From assembly GCF_000384315.1 (NCBI RefSeq), contig NZ_ARVW01000001.1, positions 7,547,001-7,611,000 on the forward strand: 64,000 bases of DNA, read 5' to 3'. Of this stretch, positions 34,530 through 45,082 are shown one piece after another. Origin of the DNA: Amycolatopsis nigrescens CSC17Ta-90. GTDB lineage: Bacteria > Actinomycetota > Actinomycetes > Mycobacteriales > Pseudonocardiaceae. Below the pieces are notes generated by a model. That model did not search any database. It was not told where the DNA came from and saw nothing but the letters and a program-made list of their open reading frames with translations. Position numbers and translations under genes: made by a program. Positions within the stretch are counted from its first letter, which is position 1, and each line of letters starts with the position of its first letter.

Positions 34530-35284
34530 GCGAGCCCGTTCTCGAACTCGACGACGTGACCGTCACCTTCACCGCTGGGCCGCCGTTGCGGCGCCGTCCG
34601 GTGCACGCGATGCGGAACGTGACGTTGCGGCTGGCCCCCGGCGAGACCGTCGGGCTGGTCGGCGAGTCCGGTTCCGGCAAGACCACCACCAGCATGGTGG
34701 CGCTCGGTCTGCGCACCCCGACCACCGGTGCGGTGCGGTTCGAGGGCGAGCCGTTCCCGAAACGCCGCCGAGCGCTGGCCGGGCGGATGCAGGCGGTGCT
34801 GCAGCATCCACAGTGGTCACTCGACCCGCGGATGCGCGTCGGCAGGTCGGTCGGGGAGCCGCTGACCGTGCTGGGCGAGGAGTCCAGGGCCGAGCAGGAC
34901 GAACGGACCCTCGCCATCCTGGACCAGGTCGGCCTGGACGCCTCGTTCGCGCAGCGGTATCCGCACCAGCTCTCCGGCGGTCAGCGCCAGCGGGTGTCGA
35001 TCGCGCGGGCGCTGGTCACCCGGCCGCCGTTCCTGGTCTTCGACGAGGCGGTGAGCGCGCTGGACGTTTCGGTGCAGGCGCAGATCCTGAACCTGATCAA
35101 GGACCTGCAGGCCGAGTTCGGCTTCGCGGCCCTGTTCATTTCGCACGACCTCGGCGCTGTCCGGTATGTCGCGGACCGGGTCGCCGTGATGCGGCACGGG
35201 GAGATCGTGGAGACCGCCGACGCGGCGGTCTTCTACCGGATGCCGAACCATGAGTACTCGCGACAACTAGTGGAGGCACTGTGA
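34526..35284 (+). CDS. ABC transporter ATP-binding protein, DppF/OppF type
   Basis: A 252-residue ATPase: Walker A GESGSGKTT, signature LSGGQRQRVSIARAL, Walker B FLVFDEAVSALD, H-loop FISHDL. It lacks the Cys-rich tail of its partner and is shorter than usual DppF proteins. It overlaps its neighbours by 4 bp at both ends, so transporter and the following peptidase are translated together. Confidence 0.92.
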   Translation: MSEPVLELDDVTVTFTAGPPLRRRPVHAMRNVTLRLAPGETVGLVGESGSGKTTTSMVALGLRTPTTGAVRFEGEPFPKRRRALAGRMQAVLQHPQWSLDPRMRVGRSVGEPLTVLGEESRAEQDERTLAILDQVGLDASFAQRYPHQLSGGQRQRVSIARALVTRPPFLVFDEAVSALDVSVQAQILNLIKDLQAEFGFAALFISHDLGAVRYVADRVAVMRHGEIVETADAAVFYRMPNHEYSRQLVEAL

Positions 35285-36279
35285 GCAACACGCCGGAGAC
35301 CCGGCTGGCCCGTCCGTCGACCTATGCGCCGGGAGCGGTGACGAACGACGACGTCGCGCTGACCCCGCAACCGAGCGAGGGCCGCGCGACGGTGCCGTTC
35401 GACCTGCCCGGGGTGCTCGTCGGCACGGCCGAGTACGCGGAAGGGCCGACCGGGTGCACGGTGCTGCACTTCCCGGAGGGCGCCCGCACCGCCATCGACG
35501 CCAGGGGAGGCGCGGTCGGCCTCAGCGGCGGATACCAGTTCCACCAGGCGATCGTGTTCGCCGGCGGCTCGGTGTACGGGCTGGAGGCGGCCGCCGGGGT
35601 GAGCACCGAACTGCTGCACCGCGCGGAGAACCGGACGCACTGGGCCGCGTTGCAGCACGTCTCCGGCGCGGTGATCTACGACTTCTCCACCAGGGACACC
35701 GCGATCGCGCCGGACGCCGCACTGGGCCGCGCCGCGCTGCGGAACGCGAAGGCAGGGGAGTTCCCGGTCGGCCGCTGCGGTGCCGGCCGGGCCGCGTCGG
35801 TCGGCAAGATCGACTTCGGCAGGGCCGAGTTCGCCGGCCAGGGCGCGGCGTTCCGCGAGTTCGGCGGGATGAAGGTGCTGGTGGCCACCGTGGTCAACGC
35901 GGTCGGAGTGGTGGTGGACCGGGATGGCCGGATCGTGCGCGGCAACGTGCATCCGGACACCCTGGAACGCCGGCTGCCCGTCGAGGACTACGCGGACTCT
36001 GCCGCCGGGGCGGAGCCGGTGAGCACGCTGGCCGGCAACACCACGTTGACCGTGCTGGTGACGAACGTGCGGCTGCCCGAGTTCGCGCTGCGTCAGCTCG
36101 GCACCCAGGTGCACAGTTCGATGCACCGGGCGATCCAGCCCTTCCACACCGAGATCGACGGCGACATCCTGTTCACCGTGACCACGGACGAGGTCGAGCT
36201 GAACGGGGTCAGCGCCACCGGGCTCGGTGCGCTGGCGTCCGAAGTGGCCTGGGACGCGGTACTGAGCAGCGCCGAGTGA
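35281..36279 (+). CDS. P1-family (S58) aminopeptidase/amidase
   Basis: A 332-residue DmpA/BapA-type Ntn hydrolase. It opens with a DmpA-like GAVTNDDVALT region and GLSGGYQFHQAIVFAGGSVYGLEAAAGVS; the probable self-cleavage site is G252-N253-T254 (LAGNTTLTVLVTN), placing Thr where DmpA has Ser. Family members remove N-terminal residues from small, often beta- or D-amino-acid-containing peptides and amides. It begins with a GTG overlapping the ATPase stop, so its product probably acts on the imported solute in the cytoplasm. Confidence 0.85.
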   Translation: MSNTPETRLARPSTYAPGAVTNDDVALTPQPSEGRATVPFDLPGVLVGTAEYAEGPTGCTVLHFPEGARTAIDARGGAVGLSGGYQFHQAIVFAGGSVYGLEAAAGVSTELLHRAENRTHWAALQHVSGAVIYDFSTRDTAIAPDAALGRAALRNAKAGEFPVGRCGAGRAASVGKIDFGRAEFAGQGAAFREFGGMKVLVATVVNAVGVVVDRDGRIVRGNVHPDTLERRLPVEDYADSAAGAEPVSTLAGNTTLTVLVTNVRLPEFALRQLGTQVHSSMHRAIQPFHTEIDGDILFTVTTDEVELNGVSATGLGALASEVAWDAVLSSAE

Positions 36280-36304
36280 CCGGAACAATCTGCAAAGGAC
36301 AGTC

Positions 36305-37396
36305 ATGATCGCCGTCCATTCGTCCGAAGAGACCGAACCGGCCGCGCGCGGCCGGGCATTGGGCTCGGCCCGTCGCGCCGAGTTGCACGCCGCTTTCGAT
36401 GGCTACGCCGAGCTTTTCCAGGCGGAGGGCGCGCGGCCGGGGCAGGTGCCGGAGTGGGGAGAGCGGGCGCTGGCGGAGACCGCCGCGTGGGCGCCGCTGC
36501 TGGCGGAAGAGATGGTGGGCATGGCCGAAGGCGCCGGCCTCGAACCGTGGCAGCTGGGCGCGCTCAACGGCCGGACCGAGATTCTGGCCGCGCTGGCGTG
36601 CACCGGCGAAGGGGAGTGCTCGACCTCGGTGCTGCTGCCCGGCGCGGGCGCACCCAGGACCGTGCAGACCTGGGACTGGCACGACACCCTGCGCCACAAC
36701 ATGCTGATCTGGTCGCTCGAACCGCGGCCGGGGCGGCAGGTGCACACCTTCACCGAGTTCGGCGTGGTGGGCAAGATCGGGCTGAACAGCGCCGGGCTCG
36801 GCGTGCACTTCAACGTGCTCAGGCACGCTTCCGACCACGCCGACATCGGTGTCCCGGTGCACGTCGTCGCCCGCCGCGTCCTGGACGAGGCGACGACCGT
36901 GGAACAGGCCGTGGAGCTGGCCCGCTCGGCCAGGCTCTCCGCCTCTTCGATGCTCACCGTGGTCACCTTCGACGGCCGGGACAGCGCGGCGCTCGGGCTC
37001 GAGCTGTGCCCGGCCGGGGTGGCCGAGCTGCCGCTGGGCGCCGACGGTTTCCTGATGCACACCAACCATTTCCTCGACCCGGAGCTGGCCGAGGGGGAGG
37101 TCACCACGGCCGCCGTATCCAGCACCTACGAGCGGCTGCCCGGGCTGCGGGAGCGACTCGGTGCGTTGAGCGCGGCCGACCACACCGGCCGGGCGCGGGC
37201 CCTGCACTCGCACCGCGGCGACGGCGCGCCCATCTGCACGCACGCCGACCATTCGCTGCCGGCGCATCTGCGGTGGGAAAGCCTGGCCACGATCAGCCTG
37301 GACCTGGCCGCCCGGCGGCTGTACGTGCACGACGGCGGGCCGTGCGCGGTCGAGTCCGCCACCTGGCAGGCGGCACCGCCCGAGCCTGCCGCTTGA
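36305..37396 (+). CDS. C45-family Ntn hydrolase (acyl-CoA:6-APA acyltransferase-like)
   Basis: A 363-residue protein related to the fungal isopenicillin N acyltransferase family. The candidate nucleophile Cys105 sits in GEGECSTSVLL, followed by QTWDWHDTLRHNM and FTEFGVVGKIGLNSAGLGVHFNVL, typical of C45. The residue before the Cys is Glu rather than the Gly cut in penicillin acyltransferase, so processing may differ. Such enzymes form or break N-acyl bonds. AAAGGA precedes the ATG by 5-6 nt. Second hydrolase of the run; likely removes an acyl group from the imported compound. Confidence 0.83.
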   Translation: MIAVHSSEETEPAARGRALGSARRAELHAAFDGYAELFQAEGARPGQVPEWGERALAETAAWAPLLAEEMVGMAEGAGLEPWQLGALNGRTEILAALACTGEGECSTSVLLPGAGAPRTVQTWDWHDTLRHNMLIWSLEPRPGRQVHTFTEFGVVGKIGLNSAGLGVHFNVLRHASDHADIGVPVHVVARRVLDEATTVEQAVELARSARLSASSMLTVVTFDGRDSAALGLELCPAGVAELPLGADGFLMHTNHFLDPELAEGEVTTAAVSSTYERLPGLRERLGALSAADHTGRARALHSHRGDGAPICTHADHSLPAHLRWESLATISLDLAARRLYVHDGGPCAVESATWQAAPPEPAA

Positions 37397-37421
37397 ACAG
37401 AAACCGATCAGAGAGGCCCGG

Positions 37422-38909
37422 ATGACCACCGACATCAGCTATCACCCGCGTACCGGCAAGGCCGAGGGGGAGGTGGCGTCGACCTCGGAAGCCGACGTCG
37501 ACGCGGCGCTCGCTCGTGCCGCGGCCGCCGCCCCGATCGTCGCGGCCACGTCCCCGGCCGAACGTTCGGCCTGGCTGTACGCCATCGCCGACGCGCTGGA
37601 CGTGCCGGAGACGGTGGACGAACTCGTGGCACTGGCCGACGAGGAGACCGCGCTCGGTGACGCGCGGCTACGGATGGAGATCGCCCGCACCTCGGGTCAG
37701 CTGCGCTACTACGCCGATGTCGCGGTGGAGGGCTCGTACCTGCAGGCGACCATCGACCACCCGAACCCGCCGTCCCCTGGGCTGGCCAGGGTGCAGGTGC
37801 CGCTCGGTCCGGTGGCCGTGTTCGGCGCGAGCAACTTCCCGTTCGCGTTCAGCGTGCTCGGCACCGACACCGCTTCCGCGCTCGCCGCGGGCTGCCCGGT
37901 GGTGGTCAAGGCGCATCCGGCCCATCCGCGGCTGAGTGTCCGGCTCGGCGGGCTGGCACGCGAGGCGCTCGGCGGTGCTCCCGAGGGATTGTTCGAGCTG
38001 GTCAGCGGTTTCGAAGCGGGCGCGCGGCTGGTGCGTTCCGAGCACACCGCGGCGGTGGCGTTCACCGGTTCGCAGCGGGCCGGCCTGGCGCTGTGGCGGA
38101 TGGCGAACGAACGTGACGTGGTGATCCCGGTCTTCGCCGAGATGGGCACCGTCAACCCGGTCGTGGTGACTCCGCGGGCGGTGCGCAGGCTGGACGACCT
38201 GGCCGAGGGGTTCGTCGGTTCGTTCACCCTCGGCACCGGGCAGTACTGCACGAAACCCGGGCTGCTGTTCGTACCGAGCGGTCATGATGCCGCCGCGAAG
38301 GTGGCCGCGGCGCTGGAACGGCATGAGCCGAAGGCGTGGATGCTCACCTCGCAGATCGCGGAGTCGGCCACCGGTGGTGTCGACGAGTTGGTGGCGGCGG
38401 GTGGCCGGGTGGTCGGCCGGACCGAGGGACCGGCCGAGGGCTGGACGGTCGCCGCGACCGTGCTCGAGGTGCCGATCGAGAAGCTGCAGAGCGGCTCGCG
38501 GCTGCTGGAGGAATGCTTCGGGCCGGTGGCCGTGGTCGTCGAGTACGAGGACAGGGCGCAGCTCGACCAGGCACTCGGTCAGTTGCAGGGCACGCTGACC
38601 GCGGCGGTGATGAGCGCGGGACCGGACGATCCAGAGGTCGCGGAGTTCGTGTCGCGGTTGAGCACGCTGGCTGGCCGGGTGACCGTGAACGACTGGCCGA
38701 CCGGGGTCGCGATCACCTGGGCGCAGCAGCACGGCGGGCCATGGCCTGCCACCACGGCCCCCGGCACGACGTCGGTGGGCGCCGGCGCGCTGGCCCGGTT
38801 CACCCGCCCGGTCGCCTACCAGAGCGTGCCCGACGCGGCCCTGCCCGCCGCGCTCCAGCAGGCCAACCCGTGGCAGCTCCCGCGCCGGATCGACGGCAAG
38901 CCCTCGTGA
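37422..38909 (+). CDS. NADP-dependent aldehyde dehydrogenase (2-oxoglutarate semialdehyde type)
   Basis: A 495-residue enzyme that oxidises an aldehyde to a carboxylate. Catalytic Cys276 (GTGQYCTKPG), general base Glu240 (FAEMGTVNPVV) and Asn138 (GASNFPFAFSV) are present. The pattern fits the KGSADH/fatty-aldehyde subgroup, which accepts dicarboxylic semialdehydes. As the last gene of the transporter run it could oxidise the aldehyde made by the copper amine oxidase, or glutarate semialdehyde from the aminotransferase. Its stop codon lies inside the left arm of a hairpin repeat. Confidence 0.88.
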   Translation: MTTDISYHPRTGKAEGEVASTSEADVDAALARAAAAAPIVAATSPAERSAWLYAIADALDVPETVDELVALADEETALGDARLRMEIARTSGQLRYYADVAVEGSYLQATIDHPNPPSPGLARVQVPLGPVAVFGASNFPFAFSVLGTDTASALAAGCPVVVKAHPAHPRLSVRLGGLAREALGGAPEGLFELVSGFEAGARLVRSEHTAAVAFTGSQRAGLALWRMANERDVVIPVFAEMGTVNPVVVTPRAVRRLDDLAEGFVGSFTLGTGQYCTKPGLLFVPSGHDAAAKVAAALERHEPKAWMLTSQIAESATGGVDELVAAGGRVVGRTEGPAEGWTVAATVLEVPIEKLQSGSRLLEECFGPVAVVVEYEDRAQLDQALGQLQGTLTAAVMSAGPDDPEVAEFVSRLSTLAGRVTVNDWPTGVAITWAQQHGGPWPATTAPGTTSVGAGALARFTRPVAYQSVPDAALPAALQQANPWQLPRRIDGKPS

Positions 38910-38948
38910 GTGAAAAGTGTTGCCAGGGCAACACTTTTCACTCACGAG
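38903..38948. repeat. Palindromic hairpin repeat, type 1 (copy 2)
   Basis: Perfect 22-bp arms (38903-38924 and 38927-38948), core CTCGTGAGTGAAAAGTGTTG, with only 2 unpaired bases between. It matches the repeat at 1667-1710 with one base change. The left arm contains the aldehyde dehydrogenase stop codon. It separates that gene from the convergent LacI gene and may terminate both. Confidence 0.87.
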
Positions 38949-38970
38949 CGTTGACCTGCGGAAACGGCGG

Positions 38971-39966
38971 CTAAGTACCGGTGGAGGCGCGCTCGTTGAG
39001 CCCGATCTCCAGTGTCCGCACGCTGCCCTCAGGCGCGTTCCCGGCGAGGATGTCGAACAGCAGCTGCGCACAGGCGGCACCCGCCGCACGCGGGTGCAGG
39101 TCGATCGCGGTGATCGGTGGGTCGCTGTGCCGCAACGGCGTGCTGTCCACGCAGGCCGCCAGCAGCAGGTCGCCACCGACTTCGCGGCTCGCCTCGCGGA
39201 GCACCGGCAGCGCGGCCATGGCGGAACCGTCCGGTGCACAGACCAGCGCGTCCAGCCGCGGGTCGGTGTCCAGCAGGGCGCGCACGTTGTCCTGCACCAC
39301 GTCCGGCGGCGCACCGAACGCCATTTCGCGCAGCAGCACGGGCACCCCGTTGCGCCTGCACCAGGCACGGAACGCCTGCTGCAGGGTGGTTCCCCAGTCG
39401 GTGGTCGGACTGGAGGCGAGCAGCGCGGGCCGCCGCGCGCCCGCCGCTCGGAGGTGGTCCAGCAGCTGTTCGAGCATCGTGCCGTGCTCGGACAGCACCA
39501 CTCCGGCCGCCGCCGTGTCACCGGTGAATCGTTCGCAGGTGACCGCCGGTACCGAGGATTCGAGCAGGCTCCGCACCACCGGGTCGGTCTCCAGCGGATC
39601 GCCGAGCACCACCCCGTCCACGCGGTGGAAGGCGCCCCCGGCCGGCACATGCCGCGAGGTGATCAGGGTGACGTCGTAGTTCATGTCGGCGGCCCGCTCG
39701 ACCACCCCGAAGACGAAGGACATGTAGTACTCGGACCGGGTCAGGATCTCCGGCAGGTGCAGCCCGATCGCGCCGGTGTTCGCCCGGCGCAGCGAACGCG
39801 CCGACGGGTTGGGGGAGTAGCCGAGCCGGGCCGCCGTCGTGGTGACCAGTTCCTTGGTCCGCTCGGACACCCTGCCGGAATTGCGCAGCGCGTCGGACGC
39901 GGTCGTCTTCGACACGCCGGCGGCCCGCGCCACCTCGACCAGCGTGACCGGCCCGTCAGTACTCAC
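38971..39966 (-). CDS. LacI-family transcriptional regulator
   Basis: A 331-residue repressor. Residues ~5-60 are the LacI headpiece (TLVEVARAAGVSKTTASDALRNSGRVSERTKELV, then the hinge SARSLRRANT), followed by a periplasmic-binding-protein-like sensor domain (AIGLHLPEILTRSEYYMSFVFGVV). It is convergent with the eight-gene transporter/hydrolase run and is the only LacI-type gene near it. The AACGTT-centred operators at 29876 and 30044 fit its family, so it is the prime candidate to control the run and the amine oxidase. The GTG start follows TATCGT at leaderless spacing. Confidence 0.9.
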   Translation of the reverse strand: MSTDGPVTLVEVARAAGVSKTTASDALRNSGRVSERTKELVTTTAARLGYSPNPSARSLRRANTGAIGLHLPEILTRSEYYMSFVFGVVERAADMNYDVTLITSRHVPAGGAFHRVDGVVLGDPLETDPVVRSLLESSVPAVTCERFTGDTAAAGVVLSEHGTMLEQLLDHLRAAGARRPALLASSPTTDWGTTLQQAFRAWCRRNGVPVLLREMAFGAPPDVVQDNVRALLDTDPRLDALVCAPDGSAMAALPVLREASREVGGDLLLAACVDSTPLRHSDPPITAIDLHPRAAGAACAQLLFDILAGNAPEGSVRTLEIGLNERASTGT

Positions 39967-39972
39967 GTCAGC

Positions 39973-39978
39973 ACGATA
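39973..39978 (-). promoter_or_regulatory. -10 element of a leaderless transcript
   Basis: TATCGT on the minus strand ends exactly 6 nt before the GTG of the LacI gene. Confidence 0.65.
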
Positions 39979-40139
39979 GCCGCAGTCGGCCGGTCCCAGG
40001 TGGCAACCCGCCGAAGCGTCTCCGAAAACTTCACGGCGACTTTTTGTGAATAGGTTTTCTTTAGGGTGAAATTCGGATCCTCGTTTCGGATTTCCGGTAT
40101 TATTGAGGTGTTGGCGGAAATCTTCAAAGGGGGTTTGTT

Positions 40140-41399
40140 GTGTTGCGTCGTTTGGGTCCGGAGCCGGGTGATGAGGTGTTGTCGCCGTCTCGGTTTTTCG
40201 GGTTGTCTACGGAGGCGATCGATCGGTTTGATGATGCCGGGTCGGTGGAGGCGGTGGTAGCTTCCCGCCGGTTGCGGTGTCAGTTGGATGCGGTAGAGGT
40301 TCGTTTTGTCGCAAGGTTTTCTGCTGTTCGGGGTGGGGTGCGGTCGGTGGTCGATGAGCTGGCTCCGGAGCTTCGCCTGTCGCGGGAAGCTACTGCTACT
40401 CGGGTGGCTTTGTCGGTGGCGTTGGTGGCTCGGTTGCCGTGTTTGCTGGCGGCGATGGAGGCGGGCGAGTTGGATATCGGCAAAGCCCGCCAAGCCTTTG
40501 ATGGTATCGCCGTTCTGCCGGATGAATTGGTGGCCGAAGCGGATCGTTTGCTTGCCGAGCGGATTGGTGAGAAGAGTCCGTCGAACTGGCGTAAAGCGGT
40601 GACGCATGTGGTGGCCGGGTTGGATCCGGGAGGTCAGAAGACCCGTGCCGCGGCCCGTCGGCTGGACCGCAAGCTGGAGTTGATCCACGAGCCGGATGCG
40701 ATGGCTTCACTCTGGGCCTATCTGCCCGCCGAGATCGCTACCGCCGTCTACGCCCGGGTGGATGCTCTGGCCCGCAAGCTCCACACCCGAGATGAACCGC
40801 GCACCATGGACCAACTCCGCGCCGACGTGTGCACCGAGTTGCTGCTCGGCCAGCATGGCGGCATCGATGGTGTGGCCGCGCAGGTGTTCATCCACATCCC
40901 GCTCGACACCGCCCTCGGCATCCGAGAAGACGGCTGCGAACTCATCGGCCACGGCCCCATCCCGGGCGAGGTCGGCCGCCACCTCATGAACCACCCCGAC
41001 TCGGTCTGGCGGAAAGTCCTGACCGACCCCGTTTCTGGCACCGTCCGGGATGTAGGCCGCACCCGCTACCGCCCACCCGCCGACCTAGCCGAACTGGTCC
41101 AAGTCCGCGACCGGACCTGCCGCGCCCCCGGCTGCAACCGCCCCGCGCAGCGTTGCGACACCGACCACTGCACCGCCTGGTCTCAGGATGGCGACACCTG
41201 CGAGCACAATCTCTGCTGCCTATGCCGCTACCACCACCGGCTGAAAGACCAACCCGGCTGGACCTTCGACTTCAACCCCACCACCGCCGACCTCACGGTC
41301 ACCACTCCGACCGGCCGCGGCTATACGACCCGCCCAGAGCCTCTGGTGGATCGGGCGGTGTCGTCGTCGAAAAACGACGACGAGCCTCCACCTTTCTAG
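40140..41399 (+). CDS. DUF222/HNH endonuclease (13E12-repeat type) protein
   Basis: A 419-residue protein of a family abundant in actinobacteria. Residues ~30-300 are DUF222, and the C-terminus holds an HNH site with paired zinc cysteines: RDRTCRAPGCNRPA, then CDTDHCTAW and LCCLCRYHHRLKDQPGW. It may nick DNA; in some genomes such genes are mobile. GTG at 40140 has AAAGGGGG 6 nt upstream. The 5' half uses many codons ending in T (GGT, GTT, CGT), unlike its neighbours, while the 3' half is C-rich; the preceding 173 bp are AT-rich. This suggests recent transfer or recombination. The 3' end carries a repeat hairpin in frame. Confidence 0.88.
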   Translation: MLRRLGPEPGDEVLSPSRFFGLSTEAIDRFDDAGSVEAVVASRRLRCQLDAVEVRFVARFSAVRGGVRSVVDELAPELRLSREATATRVALSVALVARLPCLLAAMEAGELDIGKARQAFDGIAVLPDELVAEADRLLAERIGEKSPSNWRKAVTHVVAGLDPGGQKTRAAARRLDRKLELIHEPDAMASLWAYLPAEIATAVYARVDALARKLHTRDEPRTMDQLRADVCTELLLGQHGGIDGVAAQVFIHIPLDTALGIREDGCELIGHGPIPGEVGRHLMNHPDSVWRKVLTDPVSGTVRDVGRTRYRPPADLAELVQVRDRTCRAPGCNRPAQRCDTDHCTAWSQDGDTCEHNLCCLCRYHHRLKDQPGWTFDFNPTTADLTVTTPTGRGYTTRPEPLVDRAVSSSKNDDEPPPF

Positions 41400-41513
41400 C
41401 TATCCGGTCCCGGGGGTGGTGGTCGCCTTGCAGGCGACGCGAGGCAAAATTTCGCTTGCGAGGTTCCCTGGTGCGAGTCCTGCCTCTCAGCATGCCGAGT
41501 CCCACGTTCGCGC
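41361..41513. repeat. Composite repeat element, copy C
   Basis: A hairpin with 9-bp arms TCGTCGTCG/CGACGACGA and a 5-A loop (41361-41383) lies inside the last codons of the HNH gene. About 110 bp on, GCCGAGTCCCACGTTCGCGC (41494-41513) matches the 19-bp motif; a degenerate copy overlaps the sdhB 3' end. The parts match copy A (11769) and copy D (48877). Confidence 0.75.
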
Positions 41514-41525
41514 CGCGGGAAGGTC

Positions 41526-42277
41526 CTACCGGGGACGAGTTCCGCGCACGGAGGCCTTGAGGACGTCGCGGTTGAGCCTGGCGATGGACTCCAGCGGGAT
41601 GCCCACCGGGCACACCTCGGTGCACTCACCGGCGTTGGTGCAGCCGCCGAAGCCGAGCGCGTCGTGGGTCTCCAGCATGTCCACCGCGCGCGTGTACCGC
41701 TCCGGCTGGCCCTGCGGGAGGCTGCCGAGGTGGGTGACCTTCGCCGAGGTGAACAACATCGCCGACCCGTTCGGGCAGGCCGCGACGCAGGCGCCGCAGC
41801 CGATGCAGGCGGCGGCCTCGAAGGCGACGTCGGCGTCCGCCTTCCGGACCGGCGTGGCATGCGCCTCCGGCGCGCTCCCGGTGGGGGCGCTGATGTACCC
41901 GCCCGATGCGATGATCCGGTCGAACGCGCCCCGGTCCACCACCAGGTCCTTGAGCACAGGGAACGGCTTGGCGCGCCAAGGTTCGATGGTGATGGCCTGG
42001 TTGGGGTCGAAGTGCCGCATGTAGAGCTGGCAGGTGGTGGTGGCCTTCTCCGGGCCGTGCGCCACCCCGTTGATCATCATGCCGCACATGCCGCAGATGC
42101 CCTCGCGGCAGTCGTGGTCGAAGGCCACCGGCTCGTCGCCGTCGGCGATGAGCTGCTCGTTGAGCACGTCGAGCATCTCCAGGAACGACATGTCCGGTGA
42201 GACGTCGTCGACGAGGTAGAGCTCCATGCGCCCGTCGGCCTCGGGATTCTTCTGCCGCCAGATACGGACGGTGAACC

Positions 42278-42281
<4 letters not shown>
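41526..42281 (-). CDS. sdhB: Succinate dehydrogenase/fumarate reductase iron-sulfur subunit
   Basis: A 251-residue subunit. The [2Fe-2S] cysteines are in [16 protein letters not shown] and [11 protein letters not shown]; the cysteine sets [15 protein letters not shown] and [14 protein letters not shown] hold the remaining clusters. It passes electrons from SdhA to the membrane quinone site. It is the last gene of a coupled sdhC-sdhA-sdhB set and overlaps sdhA by 4 bp. Near its stop lies a copy of the dispersed repeat motif. Confidence 0.95.
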
Positions 42282-44215
<1,934 letters not shown>

Positions 44216-44221
44216 CTTCGG

Positions 44222-44983
44222 TCACCTCAGCAATCCGGTCAGTACGGCGAACGGCACGGAGAGGAAGCCGAACGTGATGAACAGCGCGGTGCCGAGCGCG
44301 AGCAGCTTCAGCGCGCGTTGCCGCGCCGCGTTGGAGGCACCGAGGCTTTGCAGCCCGCTCCACAGCCCGTGCCGGATGTGGAAACCGAGCGCGATCACCG
44401 AAAGCGCGTAGAACAAGGTCACGTACCAGCGCTGGAAGCTGGCGACCACGTTGCGGTAGACCTCGCCGTGCACGCCGTGCGGGTTCAGGTCGCCGGTGGT
44501 CAGGTCGAGCAGGTGGTAGACGATGAACAGGGCGAGGATCACCCCGCCCCAGCGCATGGTGCGCGCCGCGTAGCTGCCCTGGACCCGCGAGCGCCGCTGG
44601 TAGCCGTCCGGCCTGGCCGCGCGGGCACGGCGCGCGAGCTGGATGGCGGCGGTCATGTGCAGCAGCACGGCGGCGAGCAGGCCGGCCCGGAACACCCACA
44701 CCAGGCCCTCGTGGCCGAGCAGCCCGCTGAGCAGTTCACGCAGCCACATCGCGTAGCGGTCCAGGCTGGCCGGCTCGATGAAGACCTTCAGGTTGCTGAC
44801 CATGTGCACGATCACGTACAGCAGCATCATCGCACCGGTGATGCCCATGACGGCCTTCTTGCCGACCGTGGAGGACCAGATCCTGCCCGCGGTGCTACGC
44901 CGGAACGCTGCCAGCGGACCGCGCGGATTTCCTTGCTGTTGCGTCACTTCGTCTTCGAGGTGCGCCTGGTCCTGAACTTTCAC
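44222..44983 (-). CDS. sdhC: Succinate dehydrogenase cytochrome b subunit
   Basis: A 253-residue membrane anchor with five predicted helices (type B, one polypeptide, probably two hemes). Candidate heme His lie in VIVHMVSNLK, AVLLHMTAAIQ, FIVYHLLDLTTGDL and LGFHIRHGLWS. A charged ~35-residue N-terminus precedes helix 1. The GTG at 44983 is 6 nt after TAACTT with no ribosome site, so the operon is probably leaderless. No sdhD gene exists here, as expected for this type. Confidence 0.92.
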   Translation of the reverse strand: MKVQDQAHLEDEVTQQQGNPRGPLAAFRRSTAGRIWSSTVGKKAVMGITGAMMLLYVIVHMVSNLKVFIEPASLDRYAMWLRELLSGLLGHEGLVWVFRAGLLAAVLLHMTAAIQLARRARAARPDGYQRRSRVQGSYAARTMRWGGVILALFIVYHLLDLTTGDLNPHGVHGEVYRNVVASFQRWYVTLFYALSVIALGFHIRHGLWSGLQSLGASNAARQRALKLLALGTALFITFGFLSVPFAVLTGLLR

Positions 44984-44989
44984 GAAAAC

Positions 44990-44995
44990 AAGTTA
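44990..44995 (-). promoter_or_regulatory. -10 element of a leaderless transcript (sdh operon)
   Basis: TAACTT on the minus strand ends exactly 6 nt before the GTG of sdhC. Confidence 0.6.
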
Positions 44996-45041
44996 GGCGC
45001 CGCGGAAACCAGGCGTCCAATACATCGAAACGCTCGTTCGG

Positions 45042-45056
45042 ATAGCCTGAGGCTAT
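45042..45056. promoter_or_regulatory. LysR-type box between sdhC and the LysR gene
   Basis: ATAGCC TGA GGCTAT is a perfect inverted repeat that contains the T-N11-A pattern of LysR sites. It is 27 bp before the LysR start in the 99-bp divergent region, so it could serve both promoters. Confidence 0.65.
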
Positions 45057-45082
45057 TACAAGCCGGCCGAGAGAGCTTCCAG

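Noticed and set aside
39967..40139. AT-rich gap as an integration site or origin
   Set aside because: No tRNA, direct repeats, integrase or DnaA-box cluster is visible; it is only unusually AT-rich.
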